In this document: one piece after another, positions 11,341 through 24,732 of the stretch
Layout of the letters: the number at the start of each line of letters is the position of its first letter
How positions within the stretch are numbered: the first letter of the stretch is position 1
Origin: Eleginops maclovinus
Taxonomy: Eukaryota; Chordata; Actinopteri; Perciformes; Eleginopidae
Assembly (NCBI RefSeq): GCF_036324505.1
Contig: NC_086360.1
Span: 3,245,546 to 3,309,545, forward strand
Direction: 5' to 3'
DNA length: 64,000 nt
Translations under genes and position numbers: made by a program
The notes under the pieces: generated by a model
Databases searched by the model: none
Told to the model about the DNA's origin: nothing
What the model saw: the letters and a program-made list of their open reading frames with translations, nothing else

Positions 11341-11751
11341 TGCAGAGCTTCATAGTGAATTAATGCCTAACGTCTACAATGTCAATGCTTTCTTTAACAA
11401 TCATCAACGGACTTGAAACAATATGTAACTTGTAATGCATTATAAGAGCTTGGATACTTTTGATAAGTTATACACTGTAGGTTGGGTAATCATGACTACC
11501 TACACTCACAGACAGCTCATCAATCAGCTGTAGCTATAATATTCCTCATGTCATCATAATGTTTCAAAACAGGTCAAAAGTAATGCAACACATGTTCCTG
11601 CATTTAAATAATCTGTGTGCTGCATCTCAACGTACTAACATCCATAACACCTCACATTTAAAATTAGTTTTTAAAATAATGGGTAAACATAACAGCTGCC
11701 CGTATTAGAAGTCAACTTAAAACACAAATGCAAGGATAATAAATGAAGTTA
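11341..11751. other. Unassigned AT-rich sequence
   Basis: Nothing recognised between the R4 copy and the hAT-like element. Confidence 0.3.
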
Positions 11752-12154
11752 ACTTACAGCAGTGTTGTGCCAGTTCACAGCTTTTCTGAACTAGTTCAAG
11801 TTCAGTTCATACATGCTCAAAGTGAACAGTTCACGTTCAAAGTTCACAATTTTAATTCTGAACTAGTTCAAAGTTCAGTTCATTTCACTTTTTTCGTGAG
11901 ATATTCAAATAAATACTTTTTTTCACACTACGAGCTAGAAATCACTATACGTTTTTTGAAACTGTTCATTGTAGACATTTGCTCATAACACTGCTATTGT
12001 GGGTTTCTTAACAGGTGCTGAAACTTGTAGCAATACAGACAAGATAGACCAGTTCTATACTTAGTGCAATGAAATCTACAAGCATTCAATTAAATAAAGA
12101 ATATATAATATGAAATATGAATATATTATTTGATATATATGATATTATATATAC

Positions 12155-12412
12155 CTATGTGTGTGTATGGAATGAGCAAAACTCTTGAATTGCATTCACA
12201 CTGGATGGATGTTTTAATTCAATGTGCCGTTTCAAATTCGAGAAGGACGTTGTCGATGTCCTAACTTGTTTTTGCTGCGCAGGTGGACACATCTTACACA
12301 GGAAGGAAAGATTTTTGCCGTCGGGGTCTTGGTTTGCAAGAGTGTAAAATTGTTTTAAATGTTCGTGAGGAGAATCGGAGTCCGTCTCCGTGCCATCACT
12401 TCCACTAGCCAT
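12155..12412 (-). CDS. BED-type zinc-finger N-terminus of a hAT-like transposon protein
   Basis: An 85-codon frame starting at an ATG (12410-12412). Residues 1-20 are acidic (SGSDGTETDSDSPHEH). Residues 37-69 hold the BED pattern: CKMC at 39-42, followed by a spacer and SNLKRHIELKH with the two zinc-binding His. BED fingers bind DNA and normally precede the catalytic RNase-H-like and dimerisation domains of hAT transposases or ZBED host proteins. Here the frame ends after about 16 further residues, with no downstream catalytic part in the element, so either this is only the first exon or the rest has been deleted. On this strand the 329-bp purine (GA)n tract lies just upstream of the ATG. The BED assignment is from the Cys/His pattern only. 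Confidence 0.6.
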   Translation of the reverse strand: MASGSDGTETDSDSPHEHLKQFYTLANQDPDGKNLSFLCKMCPPAQQKQVRTSTTSFSNLKRHIELKHPSSVNAIQEFCSFHTHT

Positions 12413-12438
12413 CTTGTTTTGATTTTTTTTTAAATCGC

Positions 12439-12770
<332 letters not shown>

Positions 12771-13290
12771 AGCCTCCAGTCCTCCGCGCTCTCGGCGTTG
12801 CTATGCCTAAGCCGCTCTGCTGCAATTCATCATGGGTAACGTCAACTATTCTCAGCCGGACACTACGTTGCCCGCAATGCATTGCGCATACAGTGCCAAA
12901 ACTATTTCTGCGTTGATACATCATTTAAGCGGCACCTACAGGAGGGACGAACTTTTTCTCTCGTTGCGTTTCAAAACACAAAACAGATGTCACTCAGTTT
13001 TCAATGGAAAACAAATGCCAACGTTCATTTACAGTGATGTCTGCCGTTCATGACACATAATGTCAACTAATTCACGTTCAAGTTCTTTATTGAAAAATGT
13101 GTTGCGTTCAGTTCAACGTTCACGAAAAAATGAGCGTGTTCAATGAACGCGTTCTTTTGAACTCGTTCACGCACAACACTGACTTACAGATACATAAAGT
13201 GAGCACAATATGTTCACTTTTGTGCAAAGGTTTGCTGCACATTAAATTAAACGACTGCTTGCTAATCATGTAACCAGTTAAACACACGGG

Positions 13291-13484
13291 AAAAAATGAT
13301 ACGTTGACTTTAATTAAATGTGTTATGTCAACAGATTTCACATAACTGTATTAGGTTAATTGAAAGCAATAATATTAAGTTTAAATAAAATAAATATTAG
13401 GTTCAACTTAAAAGATTTGCTTTCAACTAACCTAATACAGTTGTGTGAAATCTGTTGACATGTCAACGTTTCAGTTTTTCTGTG
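13291..13484. mobile_element. Palindromic MITE R4, copy b
   Basis: The arms ACGTTGACTTTAATTAAATG...ATTAGGTTAATTGAAAGC and GCTTTCAACTAACCTAAT...TGTCAACGTTTCAGTTTTT match copy a. It lies about 100 bp beyond the right target duplication of the hAT-like element. Confidence 0.85.
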
Positions 13485-13769
13485 CATGACTCCTGACATT
13501 TTAAAAACTCAGATCTGCACATGCAGATTTATACCGCAGCAGTGATGGCAACTTGACTACTTCTAACTGCAACTCACATGTGTCGATCGTGTAGCGCATG
13601 TGTGGATTGTCCTAAAATATTCTCTCACCTATGAGTCCATACCGATGGATCTGTAGTCAAACCATCTCTCAGACAGAGGCATTACAATTCATACACAACC
13701 CATAATTCTCCTCACACTTGACCAAATATCAATTTAGCTATCAAGCAGGCTTCGAATACTACCAGGAGG

Positions 13770-14215
13770 TTGACCATCGACACAGTGATGCAGTGATGCC
13801 GTACAGACCAACCCATAAGTTAGCATTGCAAGGGCTCCCTCTTACAAAAAACAACAGCATTTTTTCACTGGACTTTAGAATATTGCACAAAAAAGAGATA
13901 TGTGGTAAACACACATTTATGACACTTACAGGTTTTGTACATATTATTTTTGAAGCGTAAATAAATTCTAAAGTAAAGCGCTTGCATAATTATTAATGAA
14001 CAACAGCACGGTCACATGATTTCATTTCAGTACCGCTAAGCTAAAAGCGGCTAAAGTACAGCGTGTCCCATTTAGCCACTTGTTAGCAACCGCTATTTAA
14101 TGATACGTGGGGAATTTGCAGACTTGAAAAATCAAGTGAAAATTTTTGCACAGATCTAGACAAAAACACATTCAAAGAACCATTGACTTTGAGGAAGTGG
14201 GAGCATATAAAAATA
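13770..14215 (+). mobile_element. Dispersed repeat R3, copy 2
   Basis: Shares with the other R3 copies TTAGCATTGCAAGGGCTCCC, ACTGGACTTTAGAATATTGC, GCACGGTCACATGA, CCGCTAAGCTAAAAGCGGC, CACTTGTTAGCAACCGC and CATTGACTTTGAG. The satellite at 14239 begins just after it. Confidence 0.7.
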
Positions 14216-14238
14216 AAATGGCAGCAATAAACCAAAAA

Positions 14239-14853
14239 ACACAATCACACAGACACACAATCACACAAACACACAATCACACAGACACACAATCACACAA
14301 ACACACAGACACACAATCACACAAACACACAATCACACAATCACACAGACACACAATCACACAGACACACAATCACACAGACACACAATCACACAAACAC
14401 ACAGACACACAATCACACAAACACACAATCACACAATCACACAGACACACAATCACACAGACACACAATCACACAGACACACAATCACACAAACACAGAC
14501 ACACAATCAATCACACAGACACACAATCACACAGACACACAGACACACACACACAGACACACAAACACACAAACACACAATCAATCACACAATCAATCAC
14601 ACAATCACACAGACACACAATCACACAGACACACAGACACACAGACACACAGACACACAATCACACAGACACACAGACACACAATCACACAGACACACAA
14701 ATACAGACACACAAACACACAAACACACAATCAATCACACAGACACACAATCACACAAACACACAATCACACAGACACACAATCACACAATCACACAAAC
14801 ACACAGACACACAATCACACAGACACACAATCACACAGACACACTATCACTAA
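14239..14853 (+). repeat. Degenerate satellite of ACACAATC / ACACAGAC / ACACAAAC
   Basis: About 615 bp composed of octamer-like words (ACACAATC, ACACAGAC, ACACAAAC) in a shifting order, with some ACACAATCAATC variants and longer words repeated in blocks. A 235-codon His/Thr/Gln frame (14146-14853) spans it, but that is a consequence of the repeat. Confidence 0.9.
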
Positions 14854-14920
14854 TGAGAAATAATACATTAAAGCCATAAAGACCATCAAACATAGCCTAT
14901 TGACTGGCTTTAACATGGGT

Positions 14921-15849
<929 letters not shown>

Positions 15850-15937
15850 CCAGGCCAGATTCGAACCCCGGTCCTGTTCAGGGGGTCCTACCCTGCCAGC
15901 TCTACCAAATGAGATATAGGGCGACCCGCATTTCTGT
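15850..15937 (-). tRNA. tRNA-like sequence (pseudogene or SINE head)
   Basis: The minus strand contains an A-box-like segment (ATTTGGTAGAGCTGG), a possible anticodon stem-loop (CAGGG TAGGACC CCCTG) and a good B box (GGTTCGAATC). The T-stem pairs only partly, and I cannot pair the acceptor ends or find a CCA-proximal stem. This is more likely a decayed tRNA-derived retroposon or tRNA pseudogene than a working gene. Confidence 0.35.
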
Positions 15938-17430
15938 GTTTTAAATCAAACATCTTGGTTTCTCTTTATAAATGCTAGTTCCTGTAGGTAATGATGTTAC
16001 AAAAAATAGGAACACTTCATCCAGGTTAGCATAGCTTTGCACAAAAACCTGTGGTAACGGGGAAACTGCTAACCTAGGGTCAAACAATCAAAAAATCAAC
16101 TCCTTTGTCCTCAATAAATAGTTTTTTAGTTTATTTAATTTCTTCTTTGATTCACTGCACTTGCACTTGTTTCATCTGGAGTGTAATGCCCTGGTGATTA
16201 CTGACATAACAGTACAGCTGTTGTTGGTCATTTTTGGTGACGTGGGGGAAGGACAATGTGTGTACTGTGTTGATCATGTTAGTAAAATATGAAGATTGAT
16301 GACATCATGGACACCTTAGGTGAATATACCTGATGTACAACAGCTGCTGTTATTGAAGTATCTTCAACTAAGGTTTTTTTGTTGTTGTAAAAGAATAAAG
16401 TTAAAAAAAAAAGATGTGAAGGACAATTCATCTGGACTTGATAACTACAATACTAAGAGAATCCAACTGCAGTGCGTTGTTGTTGTGTTGTTTAATGTGG
16501 GTTTAATAAACGTTGACAACCGTGAAAAATATATTACTTCATTCTGCGTGGTGATGTTTTTTAGAATAGAGCCAAATAGTGCGTCCATTTAAAAGTTGCA
16601 TTATATCCTTCCCTTTGGTAAAGGATGACTCAGTGTTTCCCTTTTTAAATGAGATTATAAAAGGAAGCATTTAAGCTCCCCTCCTATCATAAAACTAATT
16701 CAAAACAGCTCTTATCGTGGCTGATACTTAGGTATTTCCAGGTCATTTCATTTTGTTTGGAAAGGGAGAAAGTCTATTCGGCAACCTAAAAGGAAGAAAT
16801 ATTTCTTAAAATCTATAAAAATTGAAGGTTCTTTAACCTCCTGAGGACAGGGGAAGCAGCAGCTTGACCAACAACTCCAAAGCTCTTGTATAACAATCCT
16901 TTCTTTATCATATTTGCTTCATTATATTAAACATGAAACAGCATGGCAGATACAAGCTATCAGTTTAAGCTTATCACAGGTATGTCAGAAAGTTTGCTTC
17001 TGTTAAAAAATATTAGATAAATAAAAATATATCAGTCAATATGCTTATCAAATGCTCACAATATCCTTATTTTGGTATTATCATTATTGGCTGGACTTTG
17101 TGAAAAGAGTAATCATTATGGAGGTGAATGTGAGACTGCAGACAATGTCTACTGTTAGAGGAGCCGCTCAAAGTACAAGCACATACTTAGAAAGACAACA
17201 ATGGAGACTTTGTGACATTACACACAGTACATCCACACTCCAACCCACACACACTGACACACCATCACAGAGTCACGTGCACAAGGTCATGGGAACCAGT
17301 TCCATCCAGTTGTATTAACATAACACACAAAACAAGCACTGGGTCAGAGTGGTTACACTACTGTGGAATTACTCCGACAAATACCGAGTATCAAAAGTAT
17401 TACTGCACTATTTCTACAGAGAGGCATGGA
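15938..17430. other. Unassigned sequence, 1.5 kb
   Basis: No gene or element ends recognised. Open frames are short and AT-driven. Confidence 0.35.
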
Positions 17431-17569
17431 CAGTGGTGTAAAGTACTTAAGTAGACTCACAAAATAACTTTTCTTAAGTACAGTTTGGAGATACTGTTCC
17501 ATTTTTTGCTACTTTGTACTTCTACTCCACTACATTTATTTAATACCTTTAGTTCATTAAAACTAGCTA

Positions 17570-17570
<1 letters not shown>
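17431..17570 (+). mobile_element. Fragment of the AAGTAC-type fish repeat
   Basis: GTGGTGTAAAGTACTTAAGTA followed by TTTGCTACTTTGTACTTC and TACTCCACTACATTTATT-type blocks match the left part of 18845-19412. Truncated on the right by the CA array. Confidence 0.6.

Positions 17571-17571
<1 letters not shown>

Positions 17572-17608
<37 letters not shown>
17572..17608. repeat. (CA)n microsatellite, 37 bp
   Basis: CA dinucleotide run abutting the truncated AAGTAC-type repeat. Confidence 0.9.
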
Positions 17609-17612
<4 letters not shown>

Positions 17613-18844
17613 TTATGGTGTCTCATCTCTCAGATTAACATCTTCGTCACGACAGAACAAGACTTTGATTTCGACAGCTCTTTCAAGTGTGTGACCTGAA
17701 GAGCCGGGGGAGAGATGGCTGCTGGGAAAGGAGATGACGGATGCTGATATGTCCCTGTCTCCTTAATGACATGATATCCATCTCCTTTTTGATTACAGTA
17801 ACATTGCAAAGCTTTTCAAGGCCTCCACAGGACCCCAGGAGATAACTGAAACAAATGTACACAGGGTATAAGAACTACTGATTACAGGCTAATGTTTTCT
17901 TCTTCAGAAGTTAATATGAGGAAATAAAATGGTTTGTTTATGTCATGTGAAGATTTGGTTGCTTCTGGCTTCAAAAACCCAGAACTGAATACGCCGTTTG
18001 GACACAATTATCCAAAACCTCCTCTTCACATCATAATACTTATAAACATCTGTGTACTTAGACCTGTGCAGTGTTGATTTACTCCAATATAAAAACTATT
18101 TTAGACATGTTTTGTATGGGAATGTAAGTGGTTAATATCGAGTTACTTTACGTATGACTTGAACTTGTCTCACTGAATTTACAAGGGATTTAAGGACAGG
18201 TAAACAACCTGTACAGTAAGTACGATGATTGCCATGTATACAAAGTATAAATAAATGTATAATTAAACTTATCAATTCATTCACAAATAAATAAAATAGT
18301 AAATAAATGTTGAGATCAATAAAGAAAGAAATAGTGAAATAAATAAATTGAGAAAGATAATAAACACAAAATTCCAAAAATAAATGCACATTTTACAAAA
18401 TGGGTATAAATAAATGAATGCATGAATAAAAAAAGTAGATAATAAATAAATACATATTTGTAATGTATTTCTAAATTCTCCTTCACAATTGTTGTACTTC
18501 CATTGTACAGTGTGTGCACCTGCTGCTCAATATCTGGATGAGCTGGGAAAACAACATGACTCACCACCACCACCTGTCCCATATTTACATATGAGACACA
18601 CACAGCAATTTTTTGCAGGTGTGGCGAATGCCAGTAAAAGGAGTGTGTGCTGTGCATGCAGGTCAGAAACACAGCAACAGAGCTGCTGTGACGACGGGGT
18701 TCTCAGGGAGGACAGGCCGACATAAAGCAGGCCTTCAGGAGCTGAGCAGCTTCAAACACGCAGCAAACACCGGTTTACCAACCTGAAGTGATGGCAGAAA
18801 AAAGGTTTCTCTTCCATGAAACATGATAAACACATAATCTGTGG
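17609..18844. other. Unassigned sequence with AAATAAAT-rich part
   Basis: From 18240 to 18450 there are many scattered AAATAAAT/AATAAATG words, a low-complexity region. No gene recognised. Confidence 0.35.
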
Positions 18845-19412
18845 TGTGAATAACTAAGTACATTTACTCAAGTACATATACTTAAGTACAATTTTGAGAT
18901 ATTTGTACTTTATTTGAGTATTCTAATGTTTTGCTACTTTGTACTTCTACCCCACTACAGTTCAGAGTTAAGTGTAGTACTTTTACTCCACTACATTTAT
19001 TCAACACCTTTACAGATCTGGATTAATGATGGTAAATATAATCAGCCCTTAAATCAGACTTTAGTTCACCTGGAGTAAATTCAGCAGCTACCCTGCAGTA
19101 TACAAAGTCATTCAAACTAGCTGCACCTTTACCAGCTCTGAGAACACTTTAATGATCAATCATTATAAAACATATCAGAGATATTATTCTGAAATGGACC
19201 AATCAAACAATGACTACTTTTACTGTCGCTACTTTAAGTACATTTAGATGAGAGTACTTTCTACTTTCACTGGAGGAACATTTAGAATGCAGGACTTTTA
19301 CTGTGACAGAGTATTCCTACTCTCTGGTACTTCTACTTTACTCAAGTACAAGACCTGAGTACTTCTACTTTTACTCAAGTACAAGATTTACATCCTTCTC
19401 CCACCTCTGTTG
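18845..19412 (+). mobile_element. AAGTAC-type non-autonomous repeat, fullest copy
   Basis: About 570 bp whose two ends are built from interspersed ACTTTACTCAAGTACA-like words: left ACTAAGTACATTTACTCAAG, right ACTTTTACTCAAGTACAAG, ending near CTTCTCCCACCTCTG. The interior matches 29525-29905 (TTTACAGATCTGGATTAATG, CATATCAGAGATATTATTC, GGACCAATCAAACAATGACT). There is no coding sequence. It resembles a repeat very common in percomorph genomes, usually regarded as a DNA-transposon derivative. Confidence 0.7.
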
Positions 19413-19852
19413 ATACAGTAAAAGGTCTGTGAAGAAAAAGCCTTTAACTTAATCCTGATAAGTTCACAACCGCTGACATTTCGCTGCTGATAATGATGAC
19501 AGGTTCTATCACAGAGATCATATCTAACAGTGCGATCGTTTGACCAGTGAAGGCCTGAGGCAGCAGGGAGATAAAGTTTGTATATTTTGGTCCAAACACT
19601 GAGCTCTGATCCTGGCCTCAGAGCTCAGGGTGTGGTGAGGTGGAAACATGGGAGAGAGGCTCCTGCAGCAGGAAGTTAACCATCACTCCCTCTTCCTGTA
19701 ATTCCCCAGATAATGTCTTCGTAGTCATGTTCACTGACAGGAAACAACATCTGTGCTGGAACACACACACACGCTGACCAGTACTCAGCCAAATGCAGTG
19801 TCGCATATTTTCATAAGTGGACACAAAGCCAGTATAGAGCAGCCAAACTGTG
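19413..19852. other. Unassigned sequence
   Basis: Nothing recognised between the AAGTAC-type repeat and R4 copy c. Confidence 0.3.
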
Positions 19853-20064
19853 CACTGAGAAAACTGAGATATTGACTTTAATGAAATGTATTGCGTCAAC
19901 AAATGTCACATACCTGTATTAAGGTTAGTTGAAAGCAATAATATTAAGTTATCCTAAGTTTTTATTTAAACTTAATATTATTGCTTTCAACTAACGTAAT
20001 AGAGGTATGTCAAATCTGTTGACATGATACACGTAATTAAGTCAACGTATCAGTTTTTTCAGTG
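19853..20064. mobile_element. Palindromic MITE R4, copy c
   Basis: Both ends are present: CACTGAGAAAACTGAGA on the left and TCAGTTTTTTCAGTG on the right, with the AGGTTAGTTGAAAGCAATAA / TTATTGCTTTCAACTAAC arms between. Confidence 0.85.
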
Positions 20065-20414
20065 CACACTCACTGTTTGTACTGGTTAGTTCAGTATTGG
20101 CCACAGGGGAGATTAACTATTAGGAAGCCTTTGAGCATTTCAGTGGTAAACACAGTTCCCCAGAGAACATTCTCTCAGATCTCCACTGTGAAAGTGTTTA
20201 CTGGACTTTAATATTGAAGATGTGAAGAGCCCTTCCCAAAGGATGGTGAGAGGATGCTGTGGGTGGACCTCGAACCCTCTATCCTTAATCTGGAGCACAT
20301 TGAGAGCTAAAGTTTGATTTGTGAAGAACTACTGCTGCTCTGTGCCCCTACTCCACCTACGATGGGGCGATGTTCTGGTTAGGGGTGCTGTAAAGGTGGA
20401 GACTGGTCAACATG

Positions 20415-20526
20415 ACCAGAGGTGGGAGAAGTAAAAGTAGAACTCCCACAGAGTAAGAAGACTCTGTTACAAGTAAAAGTCCTGCATCCAAAATGTTACT
20501 CAAGTCAAAGTAGAAAAGTATTTGCA
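20415..20526 (-). mobile_element. Fragment of the AAGTAC-type repeat
   Basis: AGAGGTGGGAGAAGTAAAAG and AAGTAAAAGTCCTGCATCC are the reverse complement of the right end of 18845-19412. Confidence 0.55.
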
Positions 20527-20529
20527 TAT

Positions 20530-20665
20530 CCCTGTCTGAAACGCCTCCATTGGACTACAGTGTTTACTTCTGTACAGTAATGACATCACTACATAACACT
20601 TGTGCTTCTATTGGCTAGTGCTCCAACACATTGCAGTTGATATGATATAGGGCGGTACATTTCCA
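20530..20665 (-). mobile_element. Dispersed repeat R2, fragment
   Basis: GAAACGCCTCCATTGGAC, AATGACATCACTA and CTATTGGCTAGTGCTCCAAC belong to the internal part of R2 (compare 40300-40410 reversed). Joined directly to the preceding AAGTAC fragment. Confidence 0.55.
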
Positions 20666-21318
20666 ACAAATAGACAAGTGATGGGCAAGAGATGTGAGAA
20701 TGGGATCTGCTTTTATCTAATGTATTAATTATAACAAGGGCTGGTTCCTTTTTGAATGACAAATGACTTCCCTTTCACGCAGACAGACAGTACGTGATAG
20801 TTGCCTGTAGTCTTTGCGGTGTGTTCGAATGCATCTTTTTGGCCAAGACGCAGGCAGTGTGAGGCCACACAACAGTCTTTTATCTGTTTGGTGTGTCAGG
20901 GTCTGTAGTCCAACCCCTGCCTTTCACTGGGCCAAGTTCCTACTCCAGTGACCTCAAGTCTGACGTTGGTAAACAAAGTCACTCTGTGAGGTTGTATAGT
21001 GTGTTTGTTTGTTGACCAATCTCCATCAGTCCAAAGATTTATTATTGCATATCCCAGATAATGCAGATTCGCTCTGACTCTTTAGAATTTAAGCTATTTT
21101 TAGAGTGCCTACTTGCAATGTGGCACCCATGGCAGCTTTTAGAAACCAGTGCAGAGTCAAACAGAGAGGTGGGAGGGGGGGGGCAGCCTAAGACGGGATA
21201 TTTTAAGTTTGTGAACTGATCTGAGGGTGGGGGTTGGAATGTTAACGACTACGGAAGTGTTGTTGTTATATGCAGCATTAACAGGCCAATCCCTCACACT
21301 GGACTACAGGCCATCAGC
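20666..21318. other. Unassigned sequence with a G run
   Basis: A run of nine G lies at about 21175-21183. No gene recognised. Confidence 0.3.
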
Positions 21319-21400
21319 GTGTGCGTGTGCGTGTGCGTGTGTGTGCGTGCGTGCGTGCGTGCGTGCGTGCGTGTGTGCGTGCGTGCGTGTGTGTGTGTGT
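21319..21400. repeat. Mixed (TG)/(CGTG)n microsatellite
   Basis: Alternating purine-pyrimidine tract with many CGTG and GCGTGC steps, unusually CpG-rich for this window and of Z-DNA-forming type. Confidence 0.9.
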
Positions 21401-21963
21401 TCGTGACTGGCAGTGAAGCAGAAGAGCTGAGGTCGGCTATGCTTAGTAGCGTGTTGTTAAGTAGTCCAGCATATCACTCCCAGAGACACTGCCGGCTCAT
21501 CAGCTGAGGAAAAGCAGCGAAGTCAGCAGCAACTCTCAGAGGCTACCAACGTTAAAGCACTGCTACCATGTCAACTTAGTGGAATTCCCATACAGTTAAA
21601 CAAATCCAAACTATTTCCTGATCACAGTTCATTAGACAAACCTAGTGTACCATGGAGCGTCTCTCCTGATTGGCTACTCCTATGAACATCTTGTAGTATC
21701 GGTTTCAGACATAGGTCTGGGTGCTTTTAGCCTAGCTTTTTGTCACCAGCATACTTTTATATATATTTCTGTGTTCAAATGTCAAACGTCTCACACTTTG
21801 CCATACATATCTGTTTATAGTACACATATCTATATATTATACATATCTGCCATATACATCTGCTATACATAATATATGCATCTGTCCATACCTCCTCATT
21901 CAACAGTGTAAAGTATTTAAATACTTTCAATGTATTCCACATATGTATATATTTCACATCCTC

Positions 21964-22142
21964 AAATCTTTATTGTTGTTATTGTAAATATTCTTCTCTC
22001 TTTTTGCACTATTTTATTTATCTTTTGCACCATGTATGTTGAGTTGTTGGAGGAGCATGGGACATAAGATTTTCATTGCCAACATATACGTTGTATCTGC
22101 TGTGCATATGACCAATAAAACCTTGAAACCTTGAAACCTTGA
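21964..22142 (+). mobile_element. Retroposon 3' tail, second copy
   Basis: Nearly identical to 2704-2884, including ACCAATAAAACCTTGAAACC and the CCTTGAAA repeat tail. The matching start (AAATCTTTATTG) in both copies suggests a shared 5' truncation point or a short element. Confidence 0.65.
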
Positions 22143-22176
22143 TTGCACCATCCAGGTACTCATTGTGCATTTAGCA

Positions 22177-22443
22177 ATACATTGTAGGGCCGGGAATCAC
22201 AGGGGTCCCAACGATACGATACTATCGTGATACTTAAGACAAGACACAATAGCTTTACGATTCTACGATATGCTAAGTATTGCGAAAGGATATATTGCGA
22301 TATGCCGCATTTCAACTTTCATTTAGATTTGCAATATGAATAGTTTATATAATAAACTATCGATACTTGGCGTCCGTGTATCGATACAATATCGCATACT
22401 GTACTATGCTGTATCGATTATTTCCCCCACCCCTAATACATTG
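22177..22443. mobile_element. Short non-autonomous transposon with 8-bp target duplication
   Basis: The element 22185-22435 (251 bp) begins TAGGGCCGGGAATCAC and ends TTTCCCCCACCCCTA, and is flanked by ATACATTG at 22177-22184 and 22436-22443. The interior is rich in ATCGATA/CGATAC words (such as GTATCGATACAATATCG). The 8-bp duplication points to hAT-like mobilisation. No coding sequence. Confidence 0.8.
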
Positions 22444-23373
22444 CATTAGGGTGCATTCAAAACAGCAAGTATAAATACAGAAGCAATTTGAGACAAGGCA
22501 TGGAAGGAGGGGGACACTGCCAGCTGAGCCGCATCAACACTAAAGAATAAACCTTCTAACAGCTTCTAACTGTTCCAGTAAGCTTTTACTTTTGATCATG
22601 GTGGTACAGAGTCAACTAATGTCTCTTTCTAGTCAGTGTCTGTTCTACTAATTGTGCTTGACTACATTAGAATTCCAGACTTCATGACACCAAGCTTTTC
22701 ATGCTACTTTAGGCCTTGTTTACATGCACAGGCCAGTAAGAGAGCAGCCCTGAACTAAATGTGGTCTTCCCTGATGTTAGCTTGGGTTCCAGCAATGCAC
22801 CACACCCTTGGCCTCTGAACCTATTCCCCAGCCACAGGGCAGTCCCAATAAACACCAAACACAGACATGGAGAAGGAGATATAAAGACACTGAGGAGGCA
22901 GGAATCTTATCAGTCAGCCTCTCCCAGCAGCTGTTCCAGCCGAAGTGGCAACGTTCCCAACGGTCAGGGAATATCTGGAATATCTTGAGGGAGTGTAATA
23001 AACAGGCATAGTACTCAATCTGCTTGCTTTAAAAATCAGAGAAAAGGGTTATTTGAGACATGGTTTCTCTCTCTGGTGTATAGTTATGTTGGTCTTGAAA
23101 ATCTCCCAAGCCTCCTGCTTCCACATCAGGTCACATGTATAAAAAGGAAGAAGACATTGGCTAAAAATCTACGTAATTGAATTCCAAATCTAATGTTAAA
23201 GGCTATTGACATTTTGGGAAAAAGAAAAATGTCAGACTTGGAGTGATAATAACGTATCACTGTATTGTACAATATCGTACGGCGGTGAGACAATGAAACT
23301 GAAATGAAGGACACAAATTGTAGAAAACAGGCAAAGGTTTTAGTTTGGGAATGGGTGATTTCCTCTAAAGCCA
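22444..23373. other. Unassigned sequence
   Basis: Overlapping open frames at 22761-23011 lie in three frames with no motif. No gene recognised. Confidence 0.3.
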
Positions 23374-23739
23374 GGATTATAGGAACCTCTTTACAATAAG
23401 ACTACCCTTATAAAGGGTCTACGAATAGTTTGTAATTCATTTATTAATTAGGTTGTGAACACTTTATAAAACATTAATGAACTTGTATAAGATATGAAAT
23501 AAACAAAACATCCAGATGGATGGGGGGACAATCAACTCAGTGAACAACAGATACCCAGGATGCTGTTGATGATGAAGACGGAGTAAGCTAGGTAGCCAAT
23601 ATAAGGCTAAGTCATCTTGCCAAATAGTGAGCCTGTGTTGATGTATGAAAACTATGTTAGAACTGGTAATAACCTAATTATAAACCCTTTATGAATCCTT
23701 TATAAGGGTAGTCTTATTGTAAAGTGGTACCGGATTATA
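23374..23739. mobile_element. MITE with TTACAATAAGACTACCC inverted ends and 8-bp duplication
   Basis: The element 23382-23731 (350 bp) has left end GGAACCTCTTTACAATAAG and right end CTTATTGTAAAGTGGTACC, extended inward by CTACCCTTATAAAGG and its inverse. The direct repeat GGATTATA flanks it (23374-23381 and 23732-23739). No coding sequence. Confidence 0.8.
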
Positions 23740-24732
23740 TAACATGAGTTTTGTGATGATTGTTACCCGATTCAAATTTCCCAACAATCTGAAAAGAACC
23801 CCTTGGTCCGCAATGATGTCGGTCCCAGATTATTTGCTAATGCAAGGGATTACCACACCCAGTCTGATACCTCACAAACTGTTTGTACATCCATCATGGC
23901 CAACCCAATGATTAAAAACGTGTTATGGGATACTAGGAGATAAAATCTGCAAGGGTAATGTAGGTGTACACTAACAGTGGAAGGGAGTGAACATAGAGCA
24001 AGGTGAGGCTCCGCTAACACCACAATTACATTTACAGCACACATCTGGTCTGATCCTGTTTGCTCACTCTCTTTTTCTCAAATACAATTTTGTGATGTTG
24101 ACTGTCCTGATTTAACTTGCAAAACTAACCACGAGTGAGAACACGTGGCAGTGACAAAATCTGCAGGGGGGAGACCAGGACACACTATCTACATGCCTTT
24201 CAGATCTAAAAGCACTATTTCTTTAGAGTCAATAAGTTGATGTTAATGCAGTTTGTATAGCTATGTGCTTAAACAGTTTCCACATTGAAGGAATAAAGGA
24301 ATGAAATGCAACCAGTGCATTTTTTATTTATTGTAAACTGATCCCAAACAGTGGCGACCGATAAAGTCTCCAGCACAATGAAAAGCTTTCTATAGCTAAA
24401 GAAAGTTACAACCAATCAACAATAGGGTGTGTAAATCAGTAAAGATGACCATTACAAAGCATGGGTGAACATTAACCAAGGGTTGAAGATGCAACTCAAA
24501 GAAAGAAGATACAAGGTGTAGGGCTGACAACAGGAACTATAAGCAATAAACAACTATATGCATATTATGCATTTCAAATAAAGAAATGGGAGCATTTTAT
24601 GCAGTGATTTGCATTCATCATAGTCGTCACTGTAACATCCAGCATTCTACATCTGAGCTAGACTGCCACAAATCCATCAACGACATTCAACGACATTGTT
24701 TTATGAGAATTAATATGGTATTGAAAAAGCTA
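23740..24732. other. Unassigned sequence
   Basis: No gene or element ends recognised. Confidence 0.3.

Noticed and set aside
14146..14853. 235-codon His/Thr/Gln frame
   Set aside because: Explained by the ACACAATC-type satellite, with no codon structure and no non-repeat domain.
15850..15937. Functional tRNA gene
   Set aside because: Acceptor stem does not pair and the T-stem is imperfect, so it is reported only as tRNA-like.
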